Assembly (NCBI RefSeq): GCF_040126055.1
Contig: NZ_CP143541.1
Span: forward strand, 806,001 to 870,000
Reading direction: 5' to 3'
Source: Pseudalkalibacillus sp. SCS-8
GTDB taxonomy: Bacteria > Bacillota > Bacilli > Bacillales > Fictibacillaceae
DNA length: 64,000 nucleotides
Positions within the stretch are counted from its first letter, which is position 1; each line of letters opens with the position of its first letter. The position numbers and the translations under genes are program-made. Below, in pieces: positions 34,426-44,660 of the stretch. The notes beneath the pieces were generated by a model. It was not told the DNA's origin, searched no databases, and worked only from the letters and a program-made list of their open reading frames with translations.

Positions 34426-36546
34426 ATGCGTTGCCAACACTGTCAAGTAAACGAAGCCAATGTACGAATGACTCTTCACATAAATGGAATTACGAAGCAG
34501 ATCAGACTCTGCCCGAAATGTTATAAAGAAATCCAAAATGAAATGAAGCAGCCTAGCAATATGAATCCTTTCATGGGCAATAACATGGGCGGATTCAATA
34601 TGAATGATTTCATGGGACATCAGGAACAAGCTGGACAAGCTTCACCTGGTAAAGGTCAAAATGGAGGCGGTCTACTAGACGACCTTGGCCGTAATCTGAC
34701 AGATGCAGCAAAAGCTGGTCTCATCGATCCGGTCATCGGTCGTGACAAGGAAGTAGAACGCGTCACAGAGATATTGAACCGCCGAAACAAGAACAACCCT
34801 GTTCTAATCGGTGAACCGGGTGTAGGTAAAACAGCGATTGCAGAAGGACTTGCGTTGAAAATCGCAAACCAAGAGGCACCGAAGAAGCTGTTGAACAAGC
34901 AAGTCTATATCCTGGACGTTTCTTCACTCGTTGCCAACACTGGAATTCGAGGTCAATTCGAAGAACGTATGAAACAGCTCATTTCAGAAGTAAAAGAACG
35001 CAAGAACGTGATCCTTTTCGTAGATGAAATCCATCTCCTAGTTGGTGCTGGATCTGCGGAAGGTTCCATGGACGCAGGAAACATCCTGAAACCTGCGCTT
35101 GCACGTGGAGAGCTGCAAGTCGTTGGTGCAACAACGCTTAAAGAATATCGTCAAATCGAAAAAGATGCAGCTCTTGAACGTCGTTTCCAACCTGTAATGG
35201 TCAAGGAGCCGACAGAAGATGAAGCTGTGGAAATCCTACAAGGGTTGAAAGAGAAGTATGAAAAGTACCACGAAATCCGTTACACAGATGAAGCGCTCAG
35301 AGCTTGTGTAACGCTATCAAAACGCTACATCCAGGATCGCTTCCTACCAGACAAAGCGATCGACCTCATGGATGAAGCAGGTTCTAAAATGAACCTAAAA
35401 CATTCAGGTACAAGTGAAGATGAAGTGGAAGAACGTCTCGCAGAAATCGCGAAAGAAAAAGAAGAAGCAACCCAACAAGAAGATTATGAGCGAGCTGCAA
35501 AACTGCGTGATGAAGAACTGAAGCTTCAAAAACAAACAACGACAAAGCCGGAGGATATGCCTGAAATCACTGTGGAAGATGTGCAATACATCGTCGAAGA
35601 AAAAACAGGTATTCCAGTCCGCAAGCTCCAAAACGATGAGCAGAACAAGCTGAAGAACTTTGCACAACGTCTTGAATCCAGTGTCATCGGTCAAGACGAA
35701 GCCGTACAAAAGGTGGCGAAAGCGATCCGCCGAAGCCGTGCGGGGCTGAAGTCCAAGGTTCGACCAATCGGTGCATTCCTGTTCGTCGGACCGACTGGGG
35801 TCGGTAAGACCGAACTGACAAAAACGCTGGCGAAAGAACTGTTCGGTTCCAAGGATGCGATGATTCGACTCGACATGAGTGAGTATATGGAAAAACACTC
35901 AGTCTCTAAGCTTATCGGTTCACCACCAGGATATGTCGGTCACGATGAAGCAGGACAGCTCACAGAGCGTGTGCGCCGTAATCCTTACAGCATCATCTTG
36001 CTTGATGAGATTGAAAAAGCACACCCGGATGTCCAGCACATGTTCCTTCAAATTATGGAGGATGGTCGACTTACAGATAGTCAAGGACGTACGGTAAGTT
36101 TTAAAGATACAGTCATCATCATGACAAGTAACGCTGGAACAGGCGACAAGAAGATTAAAGTCGGATTCGAAAACCACGGATCTGAAGCAGTATCCGTACT
36201 TGAAAGCTTAAGTGCTTACTTCAAGCCTGAATTCTTGAACCGTTTTGACGCAATCATTCCATTCAACGAGCTGTCTCAAGAACACCTTGTACAAATCGTT
36301 GACCTCATGCTGGATGATATCCGTGAAATGGTGAAGGATGAAGGTCGAGAAATTGAAGTGACAGAAGAAGCGAAGAAACAGATCGCTTCAATCGGATACG
36401 ATCCGCGATTCGGTGCCCGACCAATCCGTCGCGTTCTTCAAGAAAAAGTAGAGGACGGCATCGCCGATCTACTGCTTGATGAAGACGACGTAACGAAAAT
36501 CAAAGTGGATTTCGTGGATGACGAAATTGTCGTAACAAGAGGATAA
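34426..36546 (+). CDS. clpE: ClpE, Hsp100 ATPase subunit of the ClpP protease
   Basis: 706-aa AAA+ unfoldase that feeds heat-damaged proteins to ClpP. N-terminal zinc finger unique to ClpE (CQHC ... CPKC, residues 3 to about 29), AAA-1 with Walker A GEPGVGKT, a UVR-like coiled-coil middle region ([17 protein letters not shown]), AAA-2 with Walker A GPTGVGKT and a ClpP-interaction loop. ATG 34426 follows AAGGAGGTCATTATT; an ATG 21 bp upstream overlaps the site. Two CtsR boxes upstream show heat-shock control. Terminator follows. Confidence 0.95.
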   Translation: MRCQHCQVNEANVRMTLHINGITKQIRLCPKCYKEIQNEMKQPSNMNPFMGNNMGGFNMNDFMGHQEQAGQASPGKGQNGGGLLDDLGRNLTDAAKAGLIDPVIGRDKEVERVTEILNRRNKNNPVLIGEPGVGKTAIAEGLALKIANQEAPKKLLNKQVYILDVSSLVANTGIRGQFEERMKQLISEVKERKNVILFVDEIHLLVGAGSAEGSMDAGNILKPALARGELQVVGATTLKEYRQIEKDAALERRFQPVMVKEPTEDEAVEILQGLKEKYEKYHEIRYTDEALRACVTLSKRYIQDRFLPDKAIDLMDEAGSKMNLKHSGTSEDEVEERLAEIAKEKEEATQQEDYERAAKLRDEELKLQKQTTTKPEDMPEITVEDVQYIVEEKTGIPVRKLQNDEQNKLKNFAQRLESSVIGQDEAVQKVAKAIRRSRAGLKSKVRPIGAFLFVGPTGVGKTELTKTLAKELFGSKDAMIRLDMSEYMEKHSVSKLIGSPPGYVGHDEAGQLTERVRRNPYSIILLDEIEKAHPDVQHMFLQIMEDGRLTDSQGRTVSFKDTVIIMTSNAGTGDKKIKVGFENHGSEAVSVLESLSAYFKPEFLNRFDAIIPFNELSQEHLVQIVDLMLDDIREMVKDEGREIEVTEEAKKQIASIGYDPRFGARPIRRVLQEKVEDGIADLLLDEDDVTKIKVDFVDDEIVVTRG

Positions 36547-36552
36547 TTCAAG

Positions 36553-36583
36553 AAAAAGACCCAGAACTCTTTCTGGGTCTTTC
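36553..36583. terminator. Terminator between clpE and the ABC permease gene
   Basis: AAAAGACCCAGAA-CTC-TTTCTGGGTCTTTC, usable in both directions. Confidence 0.85.
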
Positions 36584-36592
36584 TTACATATC

Positions 36593-37333
36593 TTATTTCT
36601 CACTCCATCGAAAAAATCGGGAGGCGAGGATGATAGAGACCACAGCTATTCCGAGCAAGACGCCAACTTCGAGTGGGTAGTCAGTAATTGGTGCTTCATT
36701 CCAGGTGCCACGCAACAATTGGATCACATAGTAAAGGGGCAAGACTTTCGCGACATATTGTAAAATCGTCGGCATGAAATCAAGCGGAAAGGTGGCTCCC
36801 GATAAAAATAACATCAAGTTCAGGAACAAAGAACTGATCGCTGCTGCAGCTTGTGTGTTTTTCGCAAGAGAAGTCAAAAACAGCGCAAAAGGGAAAAAGG
36901 CGAGAATGCTGATCAATAAAGCGAGTAACGTACTACCGATGTAACTGGGTAGCGTGAGGCCATACATCAACATGCCGAACACCATCAAGAGGACTGCTGA
37001 AATCAAAAAGATGACCGTTCCCTGGAACGTGTGAGCGGCAAGGATTTTCCAGGGCTGTAAAGGAGTAGATTGATAGCGGCGCAGCACACCGGTCTCGCGG
37101 TAGCCTGCCAACACCGTTCCGAGAGTGAAGAACGAGGTTGTCACGATATTGACCCCGATCCAAGAAGGGACGTATAACTCAGCAAAGGTCATACCGTTCA
37201 TGTCATTGCCGTCGAACATGGAACCAAACAGCCAGATCATCAGCACAGGGAATAAGAATGTCCAAAATACACTCAAGCGATCCCTGAAGAACATTTTCGT
37301 CTCTAGACTAGCAAGCTTCACCATCGCCGTCAT
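36593..37333 (-). CDS. ABC-2 type transporter permease
   Basis: 246 aa with six hydrophobic segments; the central TGVLRRYQSTPLQPWKILAAH segment is typical of ABC-2 (DrrB-like) permeases. It pairs with the ATPase encoded just upstream on the same strand, overlapping by 4 bp. Together they form an exporter for a drug, lipid or polysaccharide; the substrate is not evident. Sizes resemble B. subtilis YvfS with YvfR. Start follows AAAAGGAGCGATCCGC. Confidence 0.87.
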   Translation of the reverse strand: MTAMVKLASLETKMFFRDRLSVFWTFLFPVLMIWLFGSMFDGNDMNGMTFAELYVPSWIGVNIVTTSFFTLGTVLAGYRETGVLRRYQSTPLQPWKILAAHTFQGTVIFLISAVLLMVFGMLMYGLTLPSYIGSTLLALLISILAFFPFALFLTSLAKNTQAAAAISSLFLNLMLFLSGATFPLDFMPTILQYVAKVLPLYYVIQLLRGTWNEAPITDYPLEVGVLLGIAVVSIILASRFFRWSEK

Positions 37334-38241
37334 GCGGATCGCTCCTTTTCCAGGTAGTGGACGAACAGATCGTCAAGCGAGCCTTTTTCAAATTTGAAGT
37401 CTTTTAAGGTGAGGCCTCTTTCGTGACAATAGTTGAAGATATGATAAGCGGTGTTCTGCTGGTCATCGCTGAACACTTTGTAGGTAGGTTGATCTCGCTC
37501 AACCCTAATGACATTAGGAAGGGACAGCAAATAATCATATTCCAATCCATCACATTCGAACGCCAGATAGTGGACCGCCATTTCATCCAAGAGCTCTTCT
37601 GGTGTGTTGAGTGCTTTCAATTGACCTCCATAAATCATAGCCACCCGGTCACAAAGCTTTTCTGCTTCTTCCATGTAGTGCGTCGTAATGACGATGGTAC
37701 AGCCCTGGTCTTTCAGGAGTCGAATCATCGACCACATTTCCCTTCGTGCATGGGGATCGAGCCCCATGCTGGGTTCATCCAGAAACAGGATTTCGGGATG
37801 ATGAAGCGTAGCAAGCGCCAAGGTTACTCTTTGCTTCCAACCACCGGATAAATCTTCAAAATGAGCATTCAGCTTTTCGCCTAATCCTAATAAATCGATC
37901 AGGTAATCTTTTTGGGTCGGTTTGTTGTAAAAAGATGAGAACAGGTCCAGCGCTTCCTTCACTTTCATTTTCTTCTGAATGGAAGTCGCCTGGAACTGGA
38001 CACCAATCCGTTTGTTCAACTCTCTCAGTTGTTTGCTTGGAACGAGCCCTAGAACATCGATCGTTCCGCTGTCTGGCTTTCTGATGCCTTCTAGCATCTC
38101 GATTGTTGTTGTTTTTCCAGCACCGTTCGGTCCGATGATCCCGAAAATTTCCCCTTTACGCACGGAAAAAGAAATTTCCTGAACAGCCTGTACCTCTCCG
38201 TACTTTTTCGATAAGCCTTCAACCGTAATGACGTGATCCAT
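37330..38241 (-). CDS. ABC transporter ATP-binding protein
   Basis: 303 aa ABC ATPase of the DrrA/CcmA type. Walker A GPNGAGKTT, Q-loop region VQFQAT, ABC signature LSGGWKQRV, Walker B ILFLDEP and the H-loop TTHYMEE. The C-terminal ~75 residues are an extra domain found in exporters of this subgroup. Energises the ABC-2 permease of the next gene (4-bp overlap). Start follows GGAGGGGAAATT. Confidence 0.92.
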   Translation of the reverse strand: MDHVITVEGLSKKYGEVQAVQEISFSVRKGEIFGIIGPNGAGKTTTIEMLEGIRKPDSGTIDVLGLVPSKQLRELNKRIGVQFQATSIQKKMKVKEALDLFSSFYNKPTQKDYLIDLLGLGEKLNAHFEDLSGGWKQRVTLALATLHHPEILFLDEPSMGLDPHARREMWSMIRLLKDQGCTIVITTHYMEEAEKLCDRVAMIYGGQLKALNTPEELLDEMAVHYLAFECDGLEYDYLLSLPNVIRVERDQPTYKVFSDDQQNTAYHIFNYCHERGLTLKDFKFEKGSLDDLFVHYLEKERSA

Positions 38242-38353
38242 AATTTCCCCTCCTCTAGATCATGCTTTCATAAGTTATACGTTATGATGATGGATTAGTT
38301 TCATAAAAAAAGTACGAACTTTTTTGCAAAGTTCGTACGAAGTAAGAAGGGAT

Positions 38354-39958
38354 TTAGCGTTCTTCCGGTTTTAGGAGCGGTTGTGGTGGTGATGCTTTCT
38401 GTGTCAATTCCGATACGATGAAGATGGTGATGAACCCAGCGACCATAGCAAGTGTCCGGAACGGGAATAGAACAACCCCTTCTTCTACCATCGGATAAGG
38501 CAGGAATTTCGGTAGACCGATAATCGGTTCGCCGCCTCCGATTCGTAAGAAGAACGATACGATCAGCCCTGCAATCGAGCCGTATTTTGTCGCCCGCTTA
38601 TAAAAGAGGGCCAGCGTCAATTGAGGGAACAGGATGACATAGACCAGATCGGCCGCCAAATACCAGAGGGCATAGACGCTTTTGATACTCAGTGCGATGA
38701 TGGTTGCTGCAACTCCGACCAGGATAATGGTCCGTTTGATAACCTTCTTCAATTCTTCTCCAGAAGCTTTCGGTTTGAACAAAGGACGATAGACGTTCCA
38801 GGATGCCATTGATGAAGCTGATAATATTGAAGAATCCATGGACGACATGACCGCTGCTGCCAATGCGCCGAGACCGATGGCCGCGACGATCGGCGGGGTC
38901 ATGTATCGTAGAACATAAGGTAAAATCATCGCCGGATTTTCAGGTTCTGCAACCCCAAGACTCGCCCAATCGACTGCAAATCCTGCCATGCCGATCAACA
39001 CGGCTGGAACTGCTGCAATGATACAGATGAAGCCTGCAGTGATGGATAGCCACATCGCCGTTCGAGGTGTGTTTGCTGATAAGACCCGTTGGAAGTACAC
39101 CTGCCAAGGAATACCTCCAAAAATCAAGAGAAGGGCATAGTCCCACCAATTCCAGTAGTAGTTCCCCCAGTCAGGGTGATTCCATCCATCGATGGGAGGA
39201 AAGAGATTCGCCAACGTGCCCATCTCTTCTTTATATGTGTCCCAGGTCGCATCCAATCCACCAGCATGGCCTAAGGCAAATGGGATGACGACGAACAATC
39301 CGAGGAGTACGATACTCATCTGGATGACATCCGTGAAAGCGACCGACCACATTCCACCGACAACGGTGTAGGCGATTGCGATTGCTGCCGAAACAATGAT
39401 CGACGTCTGAAAATCAAGCCCAAGGATCGTTCCGAATGTCGTTCCGAGTGCTGTAAGTATCGCGCCACTCCAGAAGACTTCACCAAGAAGGGCAGGGATG
39501 TAGAGTACGCCGGCTACTCTTTTACCGAAACGCTGTTCGATCGGATCGATCATTGTCATGAATTCATAGCGTCTCATTTTTCGGGCAAAGAAGATACCAC
39601 CGATGATCAAGCTGAGCGCATATCCCCAAGGAGCTTGAGCCCAAGCGATCCCGGAAGAGTAGGTGTATTCCGCCGTTCCTGCTATGTAACCTCCACCTAC
39701 CCAGGTTGCTGCCATCGTGAACATGGCAATCCATAAAGGGAGGGATCTTTTTGCTACCATCATATCGGACATGGACTCGGATTTCTTAGCTGCCGAATAG
39801 GCGCCGATATAATAAATGATTGCATAGAAAATGATCATCGAAATGAAGCCGCCCCAGTGGATATTTGGATTGGTCATCGCTAAATAGATGAAGACGATCA
39901 GAACCAGGGTTGCAAATATGCCTTGTTTAAAAAAACGATGCTTTGTAATGTTTGCCAC
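38354..39958 (-). CDS. Sodium:solute symporter, resembling the high-affinity choline transporter (CHT/SLC5A7)
   Basis: 534 aa with about 13 membrane helices. Several stretches recall animal CHT1 closely: the TM region ATWVGGGYIAGTAE, AWAQAPWGYALSLIIGG, the loop GGIPWQVYFQRVLS, SSMDSSILSASSM, and the tail of the fold LRIGGGEPIIGLP. That points to Na+-coupled uptake of choline or a related quaternary amine, useful for osmoprotection through glycine betaine. No gbsAB genes lie nearby, so the substrate is inference. Start is GTG, after TGGAGGTTGAAGC. Confidence 0.85.
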   Translation of the reverse strand: MANITKHRFFKQGIFATLVLIVFIYLAMTNPNIHWGGFISMIIFYAIIYYIGAYSAAKKSESMSDMMVAKRSLPLWIAMFTMAATWVGGGYIAGTAEYTYSSGIAWAQAPWGYALSLIIGGIFFARKMRRYEFMTMIDPIEQRFGKRVAGVLYIPALLGEVFWSGAILTALGTTFGTILGLDFQTSIIVSAAIAIAYTVVGGMWSVAFTDVIQMSIVLLGLFVVIPFALGHAGGLDATWDTYKEEMGTLANLFPPIDGWNHPDWGNYYWNWWDYALLLIFGGIPWQVYFQRVLSANTPRTAMWLSITAGFICIIAAVPAVLIGMAGFAVDWASLGVAEPENPAMILPYVLRYMTPPIVAAIGLGALAAAVMSSMDSSILSASSMASWNVYRPLFKPKASGEELKKVIKRTIILVGVAATIIALSIKSVYALWYLAADLVYVILFPQLTLALFYKRATKYGSIAGLIVSFFLRIGGGEPIIGLPKFLPYPMVEEGVVLFPFRTLAMVAGFITIFIVSELTQKASPPQPLLKPEER

Positions 39959-40277
39959 GCTTCAACCTCCATTCAAAATCGTATTTTAAATAGAAATTTG
40001 GTGTTATTTTACTGCTAATGAGTTCAGGGATGTAAAGCTTCTTTTAGTTTGGCTTAAAGTAGAGGAACTAATCATTTGGGACACATTTTTCACAGGGAGG
40101 TAGGTACATTGATTACATAGCCTCAATATTTGGAAGTTAAACATAATCGGTGACGATGGCCGTCTTCACGTACAAAATGTTAGAGTGGCAAAAGGCATAT
40201 CATTTTAAAAAAGGAATTTCAGAGAGCTTCTCGAAGTTTAGGGGAGAATTCAACATAAAACGTTAGGAGACATATAT
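39959..40277. other. Intergenic stretch without recognisable gene
   Basis: 319 bp between the divergent symporter and DMT transporter. I see only AT-rich promoter-like sequence. A 36-codon open frame from ATG 40157 lacks a proper ribosome binding site. No riboswitch or clear repeat was found. Confidence 0.5.
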
Positions 40278-41177
40278 GTGAAGACATCGGCTTATGTATT
40301 CATTGCAATGGGGGCAGCCCTATGGGGATTGATCGCCATCTTTGTTGAAGGGCTCTATACTTACGGATTCACAGCACTACAGATCGTTGCCATCCGTGTG
40401 ATCGTCGCTGCTGCTCTACTCATCCTGTTTGTCTTGCTCAAAGACCCGAAGCTGTTGCGGATTCATTGGCGAGATAGTAAATATTTCATTGGAACCGGCA
40501 TACTCAGCATAGTCTTTTTCAATTGGTGTCTGTTTACTGCAATTAAAGAAACGTCAATTGCAGTGGCAGCGATTTTACTCTATACCGCGCCGGCAATCGT
40601 GACGATTCTTTCGCGCTTCCTGTTCCACGAATGGTTTACCAAGCGTAAAATGATTGCTTTAGGTATGACCTTCATCGGATGTATGTTCGTAATTGGAATC
40701 GTACCAGGAGGGGCAAGTGCTTTTTCGTTATTTGGTGTCTTAACAGGTCTCGGTTCAGGGCTAGGTTATGCGCTGTACAGTATTTTTGGGAAGTACGCCC
40801 TGGCGAAATACTCTTCACTGACAGTCATCACATATACTTTTATCATAGCGTCTATTGCGCTCATTCCGTTTACAGGTCTTTGGCAAATGACGGATCAGTT
40901 GCTTGAAACGGGGGTGCTGATCAATGCAGGAGGGATCGGATTCGTTTCGACAGTCCTTGCTTATATGCTTTACACAATCGGTTTGCAGTTCGTCGAGTCC
41001 AGCCGAGCATCCATCACAGCAACAGTCGAACCGGTCGTGGCGACGCTTGTCGGTGTCACGTTATTCCATGAAAACCTCACGATGTGGCAGATCATTGGCA
41101 TTCTTCTCGTCATGAGTGCGGTCATCATCGTGCAAGAATCAAAGAAATGGAAGGTACAGCAATCCTTAGCGCAATAG
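40278..41177 (+). CDS. EamA/DMT-superfamily transporter
   Basis: 299 aa with ten predicted helices in two EamA repeats (about 5-135 and 150-285). The second repeat ends with the classical EPVVATLVGVTLFHE stretch. These proteins move metabolites or drugs; no substrate can be named. Start GTG 40278 follows TTAGGAGACATATAT; the overlapping ATG at 40276 is out of frame. Monocistronic. Confidence 0.87.
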   Translation: MKTSAYVFIAMGAALWGLIAIFVEGLYTYGFTALQIVAIRVIVAAALLILFVLLKDPKLLRIHWRDSKYFIGTGILSIVFFNWCLFTAIKETSIAVAAILLYTAPAIVTILSRFLFHEWFTKRKMIALGMTFIGCMFVIGIVPGGASAFSLFGVLTGLGSGLGYALYSIFGKYALAKYSSLTVITYTFIIASIALIPFTGLWQMTDQLLETGVLINAGGIGFVSTVLAYMLYTIGLQFVESSRASITATVEPVVATLVGVTLFHENLTMWQIIGILLVMSAVIIVQESKKWKVQQSLAQ

Positions 41178-41318
41178 GACGGAAGACACGCGTTCTGGGT
41201 TCTAGTCTGAGATGAAAATCAATCCGGAGACTGAAGAAAATCCAATCTGCTGACCGTTAAGAAAGAACGTTGAAAATCGTACACTGATAGTACCTTAAAA
41301 CTTGAAGGAGCGATTTTC

Positions 41319-41384
41319 ATGTATAACTATTATGAAATCGAAAGAATCATCATCGAAAATGTTAAAAAGCCCAATCGCAAATAG
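41319..41384 (+). CDS. Possible 21-aa micropeptide
   Basis: A short frame, MYNYYEIERIIIENVKKPNR plus Lys, preceded by CTTGAAGGAG at eight bases. Codon use is plausible, but no conservation can be tested here. It could be the stump of a decayed gene or of a transcript ending at the terminator at 41422. Confidence 0.35.
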   Translation: MYNYYEIERIIIENVKKPNRK

Positions 41385-41421
41385 AATAGCTGGAAACGAA
41401 ATTCCATGCTTTCATTACAAA

Positions 41422-41455
41422 AAGGCAGCTGTCCGATTCAGCTGCCTTCTTCTTT
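41422..41455. terminator. Terminator overlapping the end of the HpaB-like gene
   Basis: AAGGCAGCTG-TCCGATT-CAGCTGCCTT with T-rich flank on the plus strand; the stop codon of the minus gene lies in the stem. Confidence 0.75.
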
Positions 41456-42898
41456 CTTCTCGTTTTCCAGTTTCAAGAAATCTCTGACCCTGTTCATTTG
41501 GTTATCTCGTCGATAGCCCATATATAATCGTTTGGATAAACTTAAAGGACCACCGAAGAAATATTGTTCATAGAGAGATTGTCTCGTGCCGAAAGCACTC
41601 ATGGATAAATCCCATGCGAGCCGGAAGATTTTCACGCGATCCTCCGCACTTGCATTTGCACCTTGGAGATACTTGTCGATGTCCTCACGAATCGGTGAAT
41701 CGAAATCCTTTTCCCCTGGAATCGATACAAGTCCGCTTGCGCCAAGCTTTTGAATGATATCATTGAACATTGGATAGATCTTTGCATAATAGGTGAGAGC
41801 TGCATGAAGTGGCTCTCTCGCAGGTGTCATTGTACCCCATCGATCCTCTTTCGCTTGGATTTCTGATGAAAGGACAAAGGCTTTCATTGCTTCCAATGCG
41901 ATGATGACATCAGCCACTTTTTCCTGCACATGGTCATATCCTCCAATATTGATTGCTTCGACCATGAGTTGAATCGTACCGAGCAGAAATTCTGTTTTGA
42001 CGATGCAACGGTTGGCGACCTGGTGGACCGTATGCTGGAAGAAGCTTGATTTATCGTATATAGCCCTTGATAGCTCCAGGTTCTCATAAAAGAAGATTTT
42101 CTCCCATGGGACGAGGACATCATCAAATACGACAATCGAGTCCAATTCGTCGAACCTGGATCCGAGCGGGTGATCGAATTGGGATTTCCCATAGTCAAAT
42201 GACTCCCTTGCTATGAAACGGAGTCCTGGTGTATTTGCTGGAATCGAGAAGCCGTTAGCGACACTGAACTCGGTTATGCCACCCTGTGGAAAGACCAATA
42301 TTTCATCTGTCAATCCGCCTTGGGTAGCCAACAAGCGAGCTCCTCGAATGATGATCCCGTCTGTCGTCTTTTTCGTAATATGGGCGGCAACCCTCTCATC
42401 AGCAAATTCAATATGAAAACGCGCTCTGTTCGTTTGTGGATGTACGAATGTATGTGTAAAAGATAAATCCTCTTTTGTCGCTTTTTCGTATAAATCAAGC
42501 ATGTTCTGGCAAAATCTCGGGTCCTGTGATTTCAGCATATCTGCAGCCTGGGTGAAGGTCATCAGAATGGTGTTCAAATAATCAGGCGATCGACCCAGCA
42601 ACCCTCCGCACGTGCGTGCCCACTCTTGAACCGCAACTCTTCTTCTCGCCAGATCCTCTTTCGTCTTTGGAGGAAGGAAAGCCATCCCTGCGCGTTCACC
42701 GGGTGCCAATTCAAACGACATCTTTTCAATCTTATCCTTCTGGTTCTGAAAGTCATATAGAGCAGCCTTGCTTTTCATGATTCCTTTTAAAGCAGGGTGA
42801 TCTGACAAATTCCCCTTCACTTGTCCGCCATCGACCCAAATTTCCGGTTTCAAGTTGTTGATGCGATCAATGTATTGTTGCCCATTGATAAGTGCCAT
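41438..42898 (-). CDS. 4-hydroxyphenylacetate 3-monooxygenase large subunit-like (HpaB family)
   Basis: 486 aa FADH2-dependent aromatic hydroxylase of the HpaB/PheA1 group. Seen: GRSPDYLN near the N-terminal domain, the acyl-CoA-dehydrogenase-like core with FTHTFVHPQTNRAR and TKKTTDGIIIRGARLLATQG, and FDDVLVPWEKIFFY. It would hydroxylate a phenol to a catechol using reduced flavin from a separate reductase. No HpaC reductase gene is adjacent; flavin reductases at 32.6 and 33.6 kb are only candidates. Similar to B. subtilis YoaI. Monocistronic. Confidence 0.88.
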   Translation of the reverse strand: MALINGQQYIDRINNLKPEIWVDGGQVKGNLSDHPALKGIMKSKAALYDFQNQKDKIEKMSFELAPGERAGMAFLPPKTKEDLARRRVAVQEWARTCGGLLGRSPDYLNTILMTFTQAADMLKSQDPRFCQNMLDLYEKATKEDLSFTHTFVHPQTNRARFHIEFADERVAAHITKKTTDGIIIRGARLLATQGGLTDEILVFPQGGITEFSVANGFSIPANTPGLRFIARESFDYGKSQFDHPLGSRFDELDSIVVFDDVLVPWEKIFFYENLELSRAIYDKSSFFQHTVHQVANRCIVKTEFLLGTIQLMVEAINIGGYDHVQEKVADVIIALEAMKAFVLSSEIQAKEDRWGTMTPAREPLHAALTYYAKIYPMFNDIIQKLGASGLVSIPGEKDFDSPIREDIDKYLQGANASAEDRVKIFRLAWDLSMSAFGTRQSLYEQYFFGGPLSLSKRLYMGYRRDNQMNRVRDFLKLENEKKEEGS

Positions 42899-43066
42899 AG
42901 ACTAAACCCCTTTAGTAAAACCGATCATACTTTTACCATATGCAGGAAGGGACATGAAGGTACGGAAACTAGTACCAATTCATGGCCCATATGAACGAGC
43001 TGAAAGCTCCTCCCAGACACATGTAATTGTATAACCGGTTTTATTTGGGGTTACAGTTATGACGTT

Positions 43067-43666
43067 TTACAAGGACATTCGATAATCAAGCATCGTACGT
43101 TCCAGCTTTTCCTTCACCTTCGGCCATTCTTCCTCAAGGATGCTGTAATACACGGTATCTCGCATATGGCCATCCGGCATCATAACGACCTTGCGCAAAA
43201 CGCCTTCACGAATACCACCAATGCGATCAATGGCATTTTGCGATCGGATATTCCGAGCATCTGTTTTTAATTGTACCCTTACAGCAGCAAGGTTTTCGAA
43301 GCAATGCTTCATCAATAAGTATTTACATTGTGTATTGACACTCGTTCGCCAAACGGACGGGGATAACCATGTCCAGCCAATTTCGAGATGTCGGTCTTTC
43401 TCAGAGATATCAAGAAAACGGGTGCTGCCGACCAGCATTTCCTGCTTGTGATCGTAGATGACGAACGGGAATTCAGAGCCTTGTGCTTTTCGTTTCAAAG
43501 CCTCATCGACAAGCATTTCCATATCTTTTAAAGACTGAATATTCCTCGGCATGTAAGTCCAAATTTGAGGGTCTCGTCCTGCTTCGTACAAGTCCTTAAC
43601 GTCTTCAGCTTCCATCGGTCGAATGGTTACACGCTCACCTTCAAGTGTGACGGGTTGTCCCCACAT
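43067..43666 (-). CDS. GNAT-family N-acetyltransferase (RimJ/RimL-like)
   Basis: 199 aa. GNAT fold with LEGERVTIRPMEAEDV at the start and, in the acetyl-CoA region, LEIGWTWLSPSVWRTSVNTQCKYL and the late VQLKTDARNIRSQNAIDRIG, characteristic of this subgroup. Target unknown (protein N-terminus or small molecule). Start ATG after GGAGGGGTAAGAAA. One of five acetyltransferases in this window. Confidence 0.85.
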   Translation of the reverse strand: MWGQPVTLEGERVTIRPMEAEDVKDLYEAGRDPQIWTYMPRNIQSLKDMEMLVDEALKRKAQGSEFPFVIYDHKQEMLVGSTRFLDISEKDRHLEIGWTWLSPSVWRTSVNTQCKYLLMKHCFENLAAVRVQLKTDARNIRSQNAIDRIGGIREGVLRKVVMMPDGHMRDTVYYSILEEEWPKVKEKLERTMLDYRMSL

Positions 43667-43806
43667 TTTCTTACCCCTCCATGGAATTCAATTTTCATTC
43701 TACTTACATATTCCATCTGGATGTTAGGATTCCTCTCGATATTCAGCTGAAGCTTTGTTTGATTTTTCACTAAAAAGGAAAGCTTTTTTCGCATTTATTG
43801 GAACAG

Positions 43807-43886
43807 AAGCGTAAGGAGGCGACTCCAGCGTTGCCCGCGGAAGGTGCCCGCCTGAAGCTGTTCAACTTCAACACTTTTCTTCTACA
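43807..43886. repeat. Dispersed ~80-bp repeat, copy 2
   Basis: GAAGCGTAAGGAGGCGACTC start, near-identical to 10012-10093 through CCAGCGTTGCCCGCGGAA and CCCGCCTGAAGCTGT. It lies beside the terminator of a minus-strand gene, as does copy 1. Confidence 0.75.
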
Positions 43887-43891
43887 GTGCA

Positions 43892-43922
43892 CAAAAGAAC
43901 CCTTGCGGAAATGGCAAGGGTC
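43892..43922 (-). terminator. Terminator of the exported His/Lys-rich protein gene
   Basis: Minus strand ACCCTTGC-N6-GCAAGGGT followed by TCTTTTGT. Confidence 0.78.
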
Positions 43923-43940
43923 TTCATCTGATAAAATTGC

Positions 43941-44615
43941 TCAGTTTATCCGTTCTTTGATGTCAGAATGGACTTTTTTCATTTCGGCTTTGAACTCTTC
44001 TTTGTCGAGGTTGAAGTGTTCAGCAAACTCTTCACGGGTATGACCTTCTTTCTTATAATTCAAGACTTCTGTGAGGTCTGTACCACTTACTTTCGAAATG
44101 ACGGCCGCTCCAATCAAATGCCGAAGTCCGATTTCGTCTACCAAATAACCGTTCAATTCCTGGACCTCTTTACCTGTATACGCACTCAAGTATTCCAAGA
44201 TTTCTCCTTTATGGGCATCCAGCTCCGCCTGCCATTTTTTCCACTTATGCTTATGCTTGTGCTTCCTCACCTTTTCTTCATCGACGCCGAAGTGCTCCGC
44301 GGTTTCTGTCCATGAGCTTGTTTCCTTATAAATGTTCAGTACATCTTCGATTGGTTTCTCTGCCAGGTGGGAAATATGAAGACCCTTGAAAATCTCTCTT
44401 TTCGTATAACCGTCATCTAACAATGCTTGGAATTCTTCTTTAATGAAATGTTTTTTGAAATGGTGATGACCAAACCGGTTCATCTCACCGTCATGTTCTT
44501 CCATTACGATTGTCGGTGTATCTCCTGAATCAGATGAGGCTCCTGCCCATTGAGGTAAAACCATGCTTAATGCAGCAATTCCGATTACACCTGCCCATAC
44601 TCCTTTTTTCTTCAT
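43941..44615 (-). CDS. Exported helical protein with His/Lys-rich segment and internal repeat
   Basis: Not recognised. 224 aa with a signal peptide (1 to about 26, ending QWAGASSD). The mature part contains two related ~55-residue helical units: one around GYTKREIFKGLHISHL with SWTETAEHFGVDEEKV, the other around AAVISKVSGTDLTEVL with HTREEFAEHFNLDKEEF. Between them is KHKHKHKWKK, and earlier GHHHF, so metal or anionic-polymer binding is possible. ATG 44615 follows AAGGAGTGAGTTGGAT. It is divergent from a two-component system, so it is a likely member of that regulon. Confidence 0.65.
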   Translation of the reverse strand: MKKKGVWAGVIGIAALSMVLPQWAGASSDSGDTPTIVMEEHDGEMNRFGHHHFKKHFIKEEFQALLDDGYTKREIFKGLHISHLAEKPIEDVLNIYKETSSWTETAEHFGVDEEKVRKHKHKHKWKKWQAELDAHKGEILEYLSAYTGKEVQELNGYLVDEIGLRHLIGAAVISKVSGTDLTEVLNYKKEGHTREEFAEHFNLDKEEFKAEMKKVHSDIKERIN

Positions 44616-44660
44616 ATCCAACTCACTCCTTATCGGTTCGTTACAAATAGCTTATCCATC

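Noticed and set aside
40157..40267. 36-codon frame in the gap before the DMT transporter
   Set aside because: The only ribosome-binding-like GGTGAC is one base from the ATG; no motif.
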